DNA from: Gemmataceae bacterium
GTDB lineage: Bacteria; Planctomycetota; Planctomycetia; Gemmatales; Gemmataceae
Length of the DNA stretch: 44,591 bases
Direction: 5' to 3'
NCBI GenBank assembly: GCA_019694755.1
Contig: JAIBBI010000028.1
Location: 1-44,591 of the forward strand
The translations under genes and the position numbers were made by a program. Each line of letters opens with the position of its first letter. Positions within the stretch are counted from its first letter, which is position 1. Below the pieces are notes generated by a model, which saw nothing but the letters and a program-made list of their open reading frames with translations, ran no database searches and had not been told where the DNA came from. This document shows, in pieces, positions 1 to 7,920 of this stretch.

Positions 1-2005
1 CGGCGTCGGCCATCACGGCGAGCACCCGCTCGCCCTCGGCCACCGTCCGGCAGAACGGCACCATGAGCTTCAGATTGGTTAGGCCGATTTCCTCGCGGAC
101 TTTCCGCATCGCACGGCATTCGAGCAGGAATCCTTCGCGGTACCGGTCGTCGTAGTACCGGCTCGCACCGCGGAATCCAATCATGGGATTCTCTTCGACC
201 GGCTCAAACGGTTTGCCGCCGAGCAGCCCTGCATACTCGTTGGTCTTGAAGTCGGAGAGACGCATGATGACGTCTTTGGGATAGAACGCGGCAGCGATCC
301 GGCCGACACCCTCGGCCAACCTGTCGACGAAATAGTCGGGCCGGGAGGCATAGTTCCGGGTCCGCCGGGCGATCTCTTCCTTCTCCGGGCCGTCGGGCAG
401 CTTGTCGAAATGGATCAGCGCGAGTGGGTGAATCCCGATCGAGGACGAGATGATGAATTCCTCGCGGGCCAGTCCAACGCCGTCGTTCGGCAGGGCAGAC
501 AAGGTAAATGCCTTGTTCGGATCGCCGACGTTCATCATCACTTTCGTCCGCGGCCGGGGCAGGTCCGTCATGTTGATCTTTTCATGGTGAAACGGCACAC
601 GGCCCGCAAACACCTGGCCAGTCTCCCCACCCGCACAGCAGGCCGTGACCTCTTCGCCGTCCTGAAGCAATGCCGTCGCGCGCTCTGTTCCCACGATGCA
701 CGGTACGCCGATCTCCCGGCTGACGATCGCTGCGTGGCAGGTGCGACCGCCGCGGTTGGTGATGACGGCAGCCGCCATCTTCATCATCGGTTCCCAGTCG
801 GGATCCGTCATGTCGGCCACCAGTACTTCGCCGGGCCGGAATGCCGAGATGTCTTCGACTCGGCGGACGACCCTCACTGGCCCCGCACCGATCCGCGTGC
901 CGACGCTCTTACCCTCGAGCAGAACACGGCCGGTACCCTTGAGCTGGAAAACGTCAATCTCCGACTTCCGGGTCATCGAGTGAACCGTCTCCGGTCGGGC
1001 CTGCACAATGGCCAACTCGCCGGTCACTCCGTCCTTGGCCCATTCGATATCCATGGGTGTCGGATGACCGGACTTGCTCGAGTAGTGTCTTTCGATCAGG
1101 CAACCCCACCGTGCCAGCAGGAGTACTTCGTCGTCGCTGAGGCTGAGCCGGTTTCGCATCTCTTCGGGCACCGCCACTATGCGCGTACTTCGGCCACCGC
1201 GGCTGGCATAGACGAGTTGCTCCTGTTTGGACCCGAGACTGCGTTTGATGATCGGCCTGTATGGCCGGCTCCCGTCGAGGAGGGGCTTGAAGACCGCAAA
1301 CTCGTCGGGGTCCACCCGACCTTTGACCACGCTTTCCCCAAGTCCGTACGCGCTGCTGATCATCACGACGTCCGGAAATCCGGACTCGGTGTCGAGCGTA
1401 AAGAGGACGCCCGCACAAGCCAGGTCGGACCGGACCATCTTCTGCACGGCTATCGAAAGAGCAACGGCGAAATGGTCGAAGCCCTTGTCGACGCGGTACG
1501 AGATGGCGCGATCTGTGAAGAGCGACGCAAAGCACTCCCGGCAGGAATCGAGAAGGGCCCGCTCGCCGCGAACATTGAGGAACGACTCCTGCTGGCCCGC
1601 AAAGCTCGCCCCCGGGAGGTCCTCGGCAGTCGCGCTCGATCGCACGGCCACGGCGGCCTCGGACCCCAACTCGCGGTAAGCCGCCATGATCTCCGCGGCC
1701 AGGTCGGTCGGGAACGGGGTATTGAGAATCGCTTCGCGGATGTTTCTGCCACGAGTCGCCAGCGAAGCGAGGTCGGAGGTGTTCAGCCCGGAAAGTTGTT
1801 CGCGAATCACGGCATCAAGTCGGCCGGCCGCGAGCAGGTGCCGGTACGCGCTCGCGGTGACGGCGAAGCCGTCCGGCACGCGGATGCCGAGCGAGGTCAG
1901 ATTGTTGAACATTTCACCGAGCGATGACGTTTTACCGCCCACTTCCGCAACATCGCCGATGTCAATATCGCGAAACCATCGGACGAATCGGTTTGTGAAC
2001 GGCAT
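1..2005 (-). CDS. ppsA: Phosphoenolpyruvate synthase (pyruvate, water dikinase), C-terminus cut by window edge
   Basis: Makes PEP from pyruvate, ATP and water, the entry to gluconeogenesis in the cytoplasm. Translation of the minus strand is open from ATG 2005 to the left edge (668 residues; the family is about 800). The N-terminal ATP-binding domain opens with GDVAEVGGKTSSLGEM and contains AVRSSATAEDLPGASFAGQ. The swivelling phosphohistidine domain carries GGRTCHAAIVSREIGVPC; its His is residue 424, matching the catalytic His421 known in E. coli PpsA. The start of the PEP/pyruvate-binding barrel follows (VGLAREEFIISSSIGIHPLA, and later IGFRGASRYYDDRYREGF). The missing part is the end of that barrel. 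AGGG lies 6 nt before the start codon, and a sigma-54 promoter lies about 40 bp upstream. It is divergent from the hydrogenase operon. The identification is secure; long open frames on the opposite strand here are shadows. Confidence 0.95.
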   Translation of the reverse strand, partial: MPFTNRFVRWFRDIDIGDVAEVGGKTSSLGEMFNNLTSLGIRVPDGFAVTASAYRHLLAAGRLDAVIREQLSGLNTSDLASLATRGRNIREAILNTPFPTDLAAEIMAAYRELGSEAAVAVRSSATAEDLPGASFAGQQESFLNVRGERALLDSCRECFASLFTDRAISYRVDKGFDHFAVALSIAVQKMVRSDLACAGVLFTLDTESGFPDVVMISSAYGLGESVVKGRVDPDEFAVFKPLLDGSRPYRPIIKRSLGSKQEQLVYASRGGRSTRIVAVPEEMRNRLSLSDDEVLLLARWGCLIERHYSSKSGHPTPMDIEWAKDGVTGELAIVQARPETVHSMTRKSEIDVFQLKGTGRVLLEGKSVGTRIGAGPVRVVRRVEDISAFRPGEVLVADMTDPDWEPMMKMAAAVITNRGGRTCHAAIVSREIGVPCIVGTERATALLQDGEEVTACCAGGETGQVFAGRVPFHHEKINMTDLPRPRTKVMMNVGDPNKAFTLSALPNDGVGLAREEFIISSSIGIHPLALIHFDKLPDGPEKEEIARRTRNYASRPDYFVDRLAEGVGRIAAAFYPKDVIMRLSDFKTNEYAGLLGGKPFEPVEENPMIGFRGASRYYDDRYREGFLLECRAMRKVREEIGLTNLKLMVPFCRTVAEGERVLAVMADA

Positions 2006-2044
2006 GTGGCACCCTGTGGTGATTCGGAGTCGTTAACTGAGATT

Positions 2045-2060
2045 TGCAAAACTCGCGCCA
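2045..2060 (-). promoter_or_regulatory. Sigma-54 (-24/-12) promoter for ppsA
   Basis: On the minus strand the sequence reads TGGCGCGAGTTTTGCA. It matches the known consensus TGGCACGN4TTGCW at every fixed position except one (A to G in the -24 box). The invariant GG and GC pairs are separated by exactly 10 bp. The predicted start of transcription near 2034 leaves a leader of about 29 nt that contains the ppsA ribosome-binding site. I saw no clear activator site upstream, so the controlling enhancer-binding protein is unknown. Confidence 0.7.
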
Positions 2061-2166
2061 CTGGTATCGAATATGCTATGTGCATCCTTGGCCGTCCCCC
2101 AAGCCTGCGAGGCGGGTGCAGCAACCTCGGAGATTGCCGGCCGGACTGCCGATGGGTGGCAAAAGA

Positions 2167-2183
2167 TTATCCAAACCGGATAA
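2167..2183. promoter_or_regulatory. Perfect inverted repeat (possible operator) before hoxE
   Basis: TTATCC and GGATAA form a perfect 6-bp inverted repeat around a 5-nt spacer, ending 12 nt before the hoxE start codon. Its geometry suits a dimeric repressor or activator. Its position over the likely ribosome-binding region suggests repression or a translational hairpin. No regulator is encoded nearby, and a chance palindrome is not excluded. A -10-like AT-rich stretch lies around 2065-2079, but I cannot place the hox promoter with confidence. Confidence 0.35.
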
Positions 2184-2195
2184 ACAGGTGCCCGC

Positions 2196-2690
2196 ATGAC
2201 GGACTCCATCACCAACCAGAGCGTCGCACTCGACTTGGGCGAAGTGGACGCGCGGTTTGGCTCAATAGGCGAGTGGATCGCCAGCCAGGGGTTGTCCAAC
2301 GGTGATTTGATGGCCGTCCTGCACCGGACCCAGGCGGAATTCGGATATCTGGATCGCGGGGCGCTGGGTTTCGTGGCCCGGGCGCTTCGGCTGCCGCTCA
2401 GTCGCGTGTACGGAGTCGCCAGCTTTTACCACAACTTCCGTTTGACGCCGCACGGGCGGCACGAGATCATCGTCTGCACAGGTACCGCCTGTCACATTGC
2501 CGGCGCGACGCGACTCCTCGAGGAAGCACATTGCCGTGCGGTCGGGCTCAAGTCTGTGACGGTCGGGTCGACGCGCTGCCTCGGGCCGTGCGGCGCCGCG
2601 CCGGTGGTCGTGGCCGACGGCGAGTTACTGGGTGGGCAAACTGCCGAGTCAGTCTCGGAGATCGTCGCGAGGGCCCGGCATGAGTCCTGA
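2196..2690 (+). CDS. hoxE: NAD-reducing hydrogenase diaphorase subunit HoxE (NuoE-like)
   Basis: 164 residues, a thioredoxin-like [2Fe-2S] protein of the NuoE/24-kDa family. It transfers electrons within the diaphorase part of the bidirectional hydrogenase, in the cytoplasm. The cluster ligands are visible: Cys94 and Cys99 (CTGTAC) and Cys128 and Cys132 (CLGPC). The N-terminal helical part contains AEFGYLDRGALGFVARAL and YGVASFYHNF, both typical of the family. AGGTG lies 5 nt before ATG 2196. It is the first gene of the hox-hyp operon, and its stop overlaps the hoxF start by 11 nt. Presence of HoxE next to F, U, Y and H marks the pentameric group 3d enzyme rather than a NuoE of complex I. Confidence 0.93.
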   Translation: MTDSITNQSVALDLGEVDARFGSIGEWIASQGLSNGDLMAVLHRTQAEFGYLDRGALGFVARALRLPLSRVYGVASFYHNFRLTPHGRHEIIVCTGTACHIAGATRLLEEAHCRAVGLKSVTVGSTRCLGPCGAAPVVVADGELLGGQTAESVSEIVARARHES

Positions 2691-4272
2691 CGACCTCGAC
2701 GGCATTGCTGCGCGGGAAAATGCCAGCCGCAAGCCGATTCAGATCCGCTGCTGTACGGCGGCCGGTTGCCTGGCGGTCGGCGCAGAAAGCGTCAGACGCG
2801 AATTGCAGGGCGTACTCGAGCAGCACCCGCTGCGAGACCAAACCGAAGTCATCGGCGTCGGTTGCATGAGGCTGTGCGGGTTCGGCCCGCTCGTGCGCCG
2901 CGATCCCGACGGGACGACCTTTGCCGGCGTGCGCCCGGCGGACGCGCCCGCCATTATTGCCGGTCAGGGGCCCGAACTGACCCCGCTGGACATGCACCAG
3001 CCGTTCTTCCGCAATCAGAAATCGGTCGTGCTGGCCAACTGCGGCATTGTCGACCCCGAGCGCATCGAGTCGACCATCGCGGCCGGCGGGTATCGAGGAC
3101 TCCGAGACGCGCTGACACTCCACTCGCCGGCAGAGATCGTCCAGTTCGTGACCCGCAGTGGTTTGCGCGGTCGGGGTGGGGCCGGCTACCCGACCGGCGT
3201 GAAGTGGTCGATCGTTGCCGGATCGACCGATCCAAACAAACACGTGATCTGCAACGCCGACGAAGGCGATCCCGGCGCCTTCAAGGACCGGACGATCCTC
3301 GAGAGCGACCCCCATCGGGTGATGGAGGGCATGGTCATTGCCGGGTACGCAACCGGCGCGCGGACGGGGTACGTGTACGTCCGGGGCGAGCACCCGCTGG
3401 TCACTGATCGGCTTCAGAAAGCCATCGATCAGGCTCGCGAATTCGGTCTGTTGGGAACCGACATTCTGGGCCGGGGCTTGATCTTCGACATCGAAATTCG
3501 CGTCGGTGCGGGCGCGTACGTGTGCGGCGAAGAGACCGCACTGATCGCATCCATCGAGGGCGGGCGGGGCATTCCGCATCCCCGGCCGCCGTACCCGGGC
3601 AAGGTCGGCCTCTGGGGTGCGCCGACATTGATTAACAATGTCGAGACGTATGCGAATATCGGAGCGATCGTCGAAAACGGCCCGGACTGGTACTCGGCCA
3701 TCGGGACGCCCACGAGTCGGGGTACCAAGGTCTTTTCCGTGGCCGGGCGCGTCGTCCGGACCGGACTGGTAGAGGTGCCGATGGGCACGCCGCTCCGCGA
3801 GATCGTGGAAGTGATGTGTGGTGGCGCGCCGAAGGGAGCGCGGATCAAGGCCGTGCAGACCGGCGGCCCGGCCGGCGGTTTTGTGCCGGAACCGTTGCTC
3901 GACACGCCAGTGGACTACGAGGCAATGGCCGCCATTGGCTCCATCGTCGGGTCCGGCGGAATGATCGTCCTCGATGAAACGACCGATATGGTGGAGATGG
4001 CTCGGTTCTTCATGGACTTCTGCCGCGACGAGTCGTGCGGCAAGTGCATTCCTTGCCGGACGGGCACGGTGCAGATGCACGGCCTGCTCGAACGCATAGG
4101 CCGGCGCGAGGGGACCCGGGCAGATGTCCTCCGCCTGGAACTCCTCGCCGACGTGGTCAGGCACACCAGCTTGTGCGGGCTGGGCCGGTCGGCCCCCAAC
4201 CCGGTGACCAGCAGTCTCCGCCACTTTCGCGGCGACTACGAAGAAAAACTCCGCGGAGGGCCGAAATCATGA
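2680..4272 (+). CDS. hoxF: NAD-reducing hydrogenase diaphorase subunit HoxF (NAD/FMN site)
   Basis: 530 residues, matching the usual HoxF length (about 530-600). An N-terminal [2Fe-2S] thioredoxin-like part has Cys25, Cys30, Cys62 and Cys66. The NuoF-like core has the NAD/FMN glycine-rich stretch [13 protein letters not shown] (164-176), [14 protein letters not shown] (191-204) and [17 protein letters not shown] (278-294). The [4Fe-4S] ligands are CGKCIPC (453-459) plus Cys499. It oxidises or reduces NAD(H) using FMN and passes electrons to HoxU/HoxY. An upstream in-frame ATG at 2632 exists, but starting at 2680 gives a normal N-terminus and an 11-nt overlap with hoxE, as elsewhere in this operon. 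The 25-nt gap before hoxU is the largest in the operon apart from the intergenic ends. Confidence 0.95.
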   Translation: MSPDDLDGIAARENASRKPIQIRCCTAAGCLAVGAESVRRELQGVLEQHPLRDQTEVIGVGCMRLCGFGPLVRRDPDGTTFAGVRPADAPAIIAGQGPELTPLDMHQPFFRNQKSVVLANCGIVDPERIESTIAAGGYRGLRDALTLHSPAEIVQFVTRSGLRGRGGAGYPTGVKWSIVAGSTDPNKHVICNADEGDPGAFKDRTILESDPHRVMEGMVIAGYATGARTGYVYVRGEHPLVTDRLQKAIDQAREFGLLGTDILGRGLIFDIEIRVGAGAYVCGEETALIASIEGGRGIPHPRPPYPGKVGLWGAPTLINNVETYANIGAIVENGPDWYSAIGTPTSRGTKVFSVAGRVVRTGLVEVPMGTPLREIVEVMCGGAPKGARIKAVQTGGPAGGFVPEPLLDTPVDYEAMAAIGSIVGSGGMIVLDETTDMVEMARFFMDFCRDESCGKCIPCRTGTVQMHGLLERIGRREGTRADVLRLELLADVVRHTSLCGLGRSAPNPVTSSLRHFRGDYEEKLRGGPKS

Positions 4273-4297
4273 AGCATACCCGCGAGGTGATCGCGAC

Positions 4298-5017
4298 ATG
4301 ACGGCGGAGCGCAAGATGCGGATCAACGACGTTCAGGTGAAGTTCGAGGAGGGCGAAACGGTCCTCGCCTGCGCCCGGCGCGCTGGGGTGCGCATCCCCA
4401 CTCTGTGCCATTTCGACGGATTGAGCGATATCGGCGCGTGCCGACTTTGCCTGGTCGAGGTCGAGGGTTCGGCCCAACTCGCCGCCTCATGTGTCACGCG
4501 GGCCGAACCGGGTATGGTGATCCGATGTCATACCACGCGACTCGCGGAGTATCGCAAGGTCATCCTCGAATTGTTGCTTGCCGAGCGGAATCACGTTTGC
4601 TCGGTGTGTGTGGCGAACGGAAACTGTGAACTCCAGGACTTGGCGACCGAGCACCAGATTGACCATGTCCGCTTCGATTATCAATTCCCCGCGCTGGGCG
4701 TCGACCTGAGTCATGGCCAGTTCGGCGTCGACCACAACCGGTGTATCCTGTGTACCCGGTGCGTCCGGGTCTGCGACGAGATTGAAGGGGCCCATACCTG
4801 GGACGTGGCCGGGCGGGGCGGCACGTCGCGGGTGATTACCGATCTCGCCCAGCCGTGGGGCGAATCGCAGACCTGCACTTCTTGCGGCAAGTGCGTCGAA
4901 CTGTGCCCGACGGGCGCGCTGTTTCCCCGCGGTACATCGGTCGGTGGACTGGTCCGCGACCGAGGCCGGATCGAGCTGGCGATGGCCCATCGGAGACACG
5001 AATCATGTCACGGTTGA
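4298..5017 (+). CDS. hoxU: NAD-reducing hydrogenase diaphorase subunit HoxU
   Basis: 239 residues, the short NuoG-like Fe-S subunit that wires the diaphorase to the hydrogenase module. The order is a plant-type [2Fe-2S] ferredoxin domain (Cys37, Cys48, Cys51, Cys65), the HoxU-type cluster segment [16 protein letters not shown] (98-113), then two [4Fe-4S] ferredoxin motifs: [11 protein letters not shown] (149-159) and [12 protein letters not shown] (193-204). The length is that of HoxU; NuoG would carry a further large molybdopterin-like domain, which is absent. GAGGTG is placed about 8 nt before ATG 4298. Its stop overlaps the hoxY start by 13 nt. Confidence 0.95.
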   Translation: MTAERKMRINDVQVKFEEGETVLACARRAGVRIPTLCHFDGLSDIGACRLCLVEVEGSAQLAASCVTRAEPGMVIRCHTTRLAEYRKVILELLLAERNHVCSVCVANGNCELQDLATEHQIDHVRFDYQFPALGVDLSHGQFGVDHNRCILCTRCVRVCDEIEGAHTWDVAGRGGTSRVITDLAQPWGESQTCTSCGKCVELCPTGALFPRGTSVGGLVRDRGRIELAMAHRRHESCHG

Positions 5018-5541
5018 GATTTGCAACGGCCTGGCTGGCCGGCTGCTCCGGCTGTCACATGTCGTTTCTCGATCTCGATGAATGGCTCGCGGACCTCGGG
5101 CGTCTGGTCGAAATCGTGTATTGCCCGATCATCGACGTCAAGGAATACCCTGACCATGTCGATGTCGCTCTCGTCGAAGGCGCGGTGGCCAACGAGGACA
5201 ACCGCGAGATGGCCCGGCGTATCCGCGACCGGACCCGCGTGGTCGTCGCGTTTGGCGACTGCGCGGTGACGGGCAACGTCACGGCCATGCGGAACCCGCT
5301 CGGCTCGGCCCGGACTGTGCTCGAGCGAAGTTATCTGGAGTTGCCGACGCTCGCGCCGGCGATTCCCGCGGCCCCGGGGATACTTCCGGTCCTGGAAGAC
5401 CGCGTCCGCCCGCTGCAGGAAGTCATCGCCGTGGACGGTTTTCTGCCCGGCTGCCCGCCCCCGGCCGGGATGATTCGTGAGTTTCTGGAAGGAGTGATTG
5501 CCGGGGGGCCACCCGTTGCACGCCGGCCGCGATTCGGATGA
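5005..5541 (+). CDS. hoxY: [NiFe]-hydrogenase small subunit HoxY
   Basis: 178 residues, the short small subunit typical of cytoplasmic group 3d enzymes. It has no Tat signal and only the proximal [4Fe-4S] cluster. The four ligands are Cys14 and Cys17 (GCSGCHMSF), Cys86 (GDCAVTGN) and Cys150 (PGCPPP). The open frame extends 150 nt further upstream, but ATG 5005 gives the canonical N-terminus just before the first Cys pair and overlaps hoxU by 13 nt. The protein pairs with HoxH, which lies 9 nt downstream. Confidence 0.95.
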   Translation: MSRLRFATAWLAGCSGCHMSFLDLDEWLADLGRLVEIVYCPIIDVKEYPDHVDVALVEGAVANEDNREMARRIRDRTRVVVAFGDCAVTGNVTAMRNPLGSARTVLERSYLELPTLAPAIPAAPGILPVLEDRVRPLQEVIAVDGFLPGCPPPAGMIREFLEGVIAGGPPVARRPRFG

Positions 5542-5550
5542 CATGAGCCA

Positions 5551-6972
5551 ATGACACGAACGATCACGATCGATCCCGTGACCAGGATCGAAGGCCATGC
5601 GAAAGTCACGATCCACCTCGATGACCGGGGGCAGGTGGCCGACGCGCGGTTTCACGTGGCTGAATTCCGGGGCTTCGAGAAGTTCTGCGAGGGCCGGCCG
5701 TTCTGGGAGATGCCCGCGCTCACCTCACGAGTTTGCGGCATCTGCCCGGTGAGTCACCTGCTCGCTTCAGCGAAGGCCGGCGACTCCATTCTGGGCGTGG
5801 CGGTGCCACCCTCGGCAAGCAAGCTGCGCCGGCTCATCAACCTCGCGCAAATTGTGCAGTCGCACGCGCTCAGCGTGTTTCACATGAGCGCACCGGACCT
5901 TTTGCTGGGTTTCGACAGCGACCCGCTGAATCGCAACCTGTTCGGCCTGCTCGCGTCCGAACCCGAGTTGGCCCGTGGAGGCATCCGACTACGGCAATTC
6001 GGCCAAGCGATCATCGAGGCACTGGGTGGACGAAAGATCCACCCTTCGTGGGCGGTGCCCGGCGGCGTGAAATCGCACCTATCACGGGAGTCCGCACAGC
6101 TCATTCAGAGTCAACTTCCCGAGCTTCGGCGATTCGTTCGCGGGGTGCTTGATCGACTGAAGGCGATGTTGGATTCGTTTGCCAAGGAGGTGGCGAGCTT
6201 CGGCTCGTTCCCGAGTCTGTTTGTCGGGCTGGTGGGGCCGGGCAGAGCTTGGGAACATTACGACGGCCTCGTTCGAGTCGTCGACGAGTTCGGCCGCGTC
6301 GCGGCGGAGTTCGAGTCCGGCCGGTTTGAAGAGTACCTCGGCGAAACCGTCCAGAACGATTCGTATCTGAAGTCGCCGTACTTCAAACCGCTCGGCTTTC
6401 CGCAGGGGATGTACCGGGTCGGCCCTCTGGCTCGCCTCAACATCTGTGACCGCATTGGCTCGCCGCTGGGAGACGTCGAACTGGCCGAGTTCCGCGACCG
6501 GGCGGGCCGGCCGGCCCACAGCTCCTTTCACTTTCACTACGCACGGATGGTCGAGATTTTGATCGCGCTCGAAAAGACGGAAGAGATGCTCGGAGATGAG
6601 GACCTTTACTCGGGGCGGTTGCAAGTCGAGGCGGGCGTCAACAACCTCTCCGGATTCGGCTGCAGCGAAGCGCCCCGCGGCACGCTTTTTCATCACTACA
6701 CGGTCGACGGCGATGGAGTGTTGCAAAAAGTCAATCTGGTAATCGCGACTGGGCAGAACAACCTCGCCATGAACCGCACGATCCAGCAAATTGCCCGGGA
6801 ATACGTGGCCGACGGGGCGTTTACCGAGGGCGCGTTGAATCGTGTCGAGGCCGGCATCCGGGCCTATGATCCGTGTCTGAGTTGTTCGACGCATGCTCTG
6901 GGCCAGATGGCGCTGCGGTTGCAACTCCTGGACGCCGCGGGACGGGTGATCGACGAGCGAAGCCGTGCATGA
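5551..6972 (+). CDS. hoxH: [NiFe]-hydrogenase large subunit HoxH (catalytic)
   Basis: 473 residues. It carries the Ni-Fe(CN)2CO active site that splits or forms H2. The nickel ligands are visible: the N-terminal motif [10 protein letters not shown] (Cys62, Cys65) and the C-terminal DPCLSCSTH (Cys442, Cys445, His448). The start [16 protein letters not shown] is the conserved large-subunit opening. After His448 there are 25 further residues, the pro-peptide that a maturation endopeptidase removes after nickel insertion; such a protease is encoded at the end of this operon. Only 9 nt separate it from hoxY, and its stop overlaps the hypA start by 8 nt. Confidence 0.96.
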   Translation: MTRTITIDPVTRIEGHAKVTIHLDDRGQVADARFHVAEFRGFEKFCEGRPFWEMPALTSRVCGICPVSHLLASAKAGDSILGVAVPPSASKLRRLINLAQIVQSHALSVFHMSAPDLLLGFDSDPLNRNLFGLLASEPELARGGIRLRQFGQAIIEALGGRKIHPSWAVPGGVKSHLSRESAQLIQSQLPELRRFVRGVLDRLKAMLDSFAKEVASFGSFPSLFVGLVGPGRAWEHYDGLVRVVDEFGRVAAEFESGRFEEYLGETVQNDSYLKSPYFKPLGFPQGMYRVGPLARLNICDRIGSPLGDVELAEFRDRAGRPAHSSFHFHYARMVEILIALEKTEEMLGDEDLYSGRLQVEAGVNNLSGFGCSEAPRGTLFHHYTVDGDGVLQKVNLVIATGQNNLAMNRTIQQIAREYVADGAFTEGALNRVEAGIRAYDPCLSCSTHALGQMALRLQLLDAAGRVIDERSRA

Positions 6973-7225
6973 GGTCGGGCTGATGCAATCGGCTTTGGAC
7001 CTCGCCGTTGCCGCGGCCGGGGAGGGCAGGGCGCGACGTATCGTGGGCATCCGGCTTCGCCTCGGCGAGTTTGCCGGGGTCGATGTCGACGCGCTGCGGT
7101 TCGCTTTCGAGGCCCTGCGGCCGGGCACGATGGCCGAGTCGGCATACCTCGATATCGAGTCGGTGCCGGCAGGCCGCGACGCCGGCTGCATCGAACTGAC
7201 AGCCGTGGAGGTGGAGGACTCGTGA
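6965..7225 (+). CDS. hypA: HypA-like nickel-insertion factor lacking the zinc domain
   Basis: 86 residues against the usual 110-120. It starts at GTG 6965, which restores the obligatory Met-His-Glu N-terminus; His2 is the known nickel ligand of HypA. The N-terminal alpha/beta half is normal ([14 protein letters not shown], then [20 protein letters not shown], then FEALRPGTM and YLDIESVP). The two CxxC pairs of the zinc domain that should follow are absent. IESVP runs almost directly into [13 protein letters not shown], which resembles the normal C-terminal end (G-x-E-L-x-I-x-x-I-E-V-E). Only one Cys (in AGCIEL) remains. It looks like an in-frame internal deletion rather than truncation, and the frame is intact and coupled to hypB (GTGA overlap). 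Known role: delivers nickel to the large subunit with HypB. Whether this form is active is unknown. Confidence 0.85.
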   Translation: MHEVGLMQSALDLAVAAAGEGRARRIVGIRLRLGEFAGVDVDALRFAFEALRPGTMAESAYLDIESVPAGRDAGCIELTAVEVEDS

Positions 7226-7920
7226 ACGGGGCGATACCGACAATCCCAGCGGGGCGGCACCGCACGATCCAGTTGCAAAAGTCGCTGCTCGACCGGAACG
7301 CGACCCTGGCGGCCGATAATCGGGAGTTGTTCCAGCGGCACCGCGTATTCGCCGTCAACTTCGTCTCGGGGCCTGGTGCGGGGAAGACGGCGATCATCGG
7401 TCGCCTGCTCGATGAACTAGGCCAACGGCTGCGGATCGGAGTCATCGTCGGCGATCTCGCCACGGATAACGATGCCCAGCGACTGGCCGGTCGGTCGGCC
7501 CCGGTCCTCCAGATCACGACGGGGACGCTGTGCCATCTCGATGCGGGAATGGTTCGAAAATCGCTCGAACAGTTCCGATTGGAAGACCTCGACTTGCTCA
7601 TAATCGAAAACGTCGGGAATCTGGTCTGCCCGGCCGGATTCGAACTCGGCGAATCGTTGCGGGTCGTTGTCACGGCAACGACGGAAGGGGAAGACAAGCC
7701 GGTCAAATACCCCGTCATGTTTCGTACCGCGGACGTGGTGCTTTTGAACAAAATGGATCTGGCCGAAGTCGCGGGCTTCGATCTTCATCAGGCCCGCCGG
7801 TGGATAGAACTGGCTGCTCCGCACGCCCTCCGATTCGAAATGTCCGCGCGGACAGGAGCCGGGGTCGCGGAATGGCACGAATACCTCGAGCGGCGGATTC
7901 ATGACAGCGTCGCCGGTTGA
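7222..7920 (+). CDS. hypB: Hydrogenase nickel-insertion GTPase HypB
   Basis: 232 residues, a SIMIBI-class GTPase that drives nickel transfer into the large subunit. The P-loop is SGPGAGKT (49-56), followed by VGDLATDNDAQRL and the guanine-specificity motif NKMD (176-179). The metal site of the G domain is intact: Cys104-His105 (GTLCHLDAG) and Cys136 (NLVCPAGF). The N-terminal CxxCxC nickel site and the His-rich stretch found in some HypB are absent. The start is GTG 7222, overlapping the hypA stop; the 3' end overlaps hypF by 20 nt. Because its partner HypA lacks the zinc domain, the HypA-HypB interaction may differ from that in model organisms. Confidence 0.94.
   Translation: MNGAIPTIPAGRHRTIQLQKSLLDRNATLAADNRELFQRHRVFAVNFVSGPGAGKTAIIGRLLDELGQRLRIGVIVGDLATDNDAQRLAGRSAPVLQITTGTLCHLDAGMVRKSLEQFRLEDLDLLIIENVGNLVCPAGFELGESLRVVVTATTEGEDKPVKYPVMFRTADVVLLNKMDLAEVAGFDLHQARRWIELAAPHALRFEMSARTGAGVAEWHEYLERRIHDSVAG

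Noticed and set aside
410-1927. Long rightward open frame (505 codons) opposite ppsA
   Set aside because: It is the antisense shadow of a well-conserved PEP synthase; its protein is low-complexity Arg/Gly/His-rich with no family pattern.
2006-2195. Second sigma-54 promoter directed at hoxE
   Set aside because: The nearest candidate (TTGGCCGTCCCCCAAGC) has 11 instead of 10 bp between GG and GC and a poor -12 box.
2548-4224. Long leftward open frame (558 codons) opposite hoxE/hoxF
   Set aside because: High GC gives stop-free antisense frames; hoxF on the plus strand has all catalytic motifs.
4269-4301. Ten-codon frame [10 protein letters not shown] between hoxF and hoxU
   Set aside because: Too short and without its own Shine-Dalgarno; it merely covers the hoxU ribosome-binding site.
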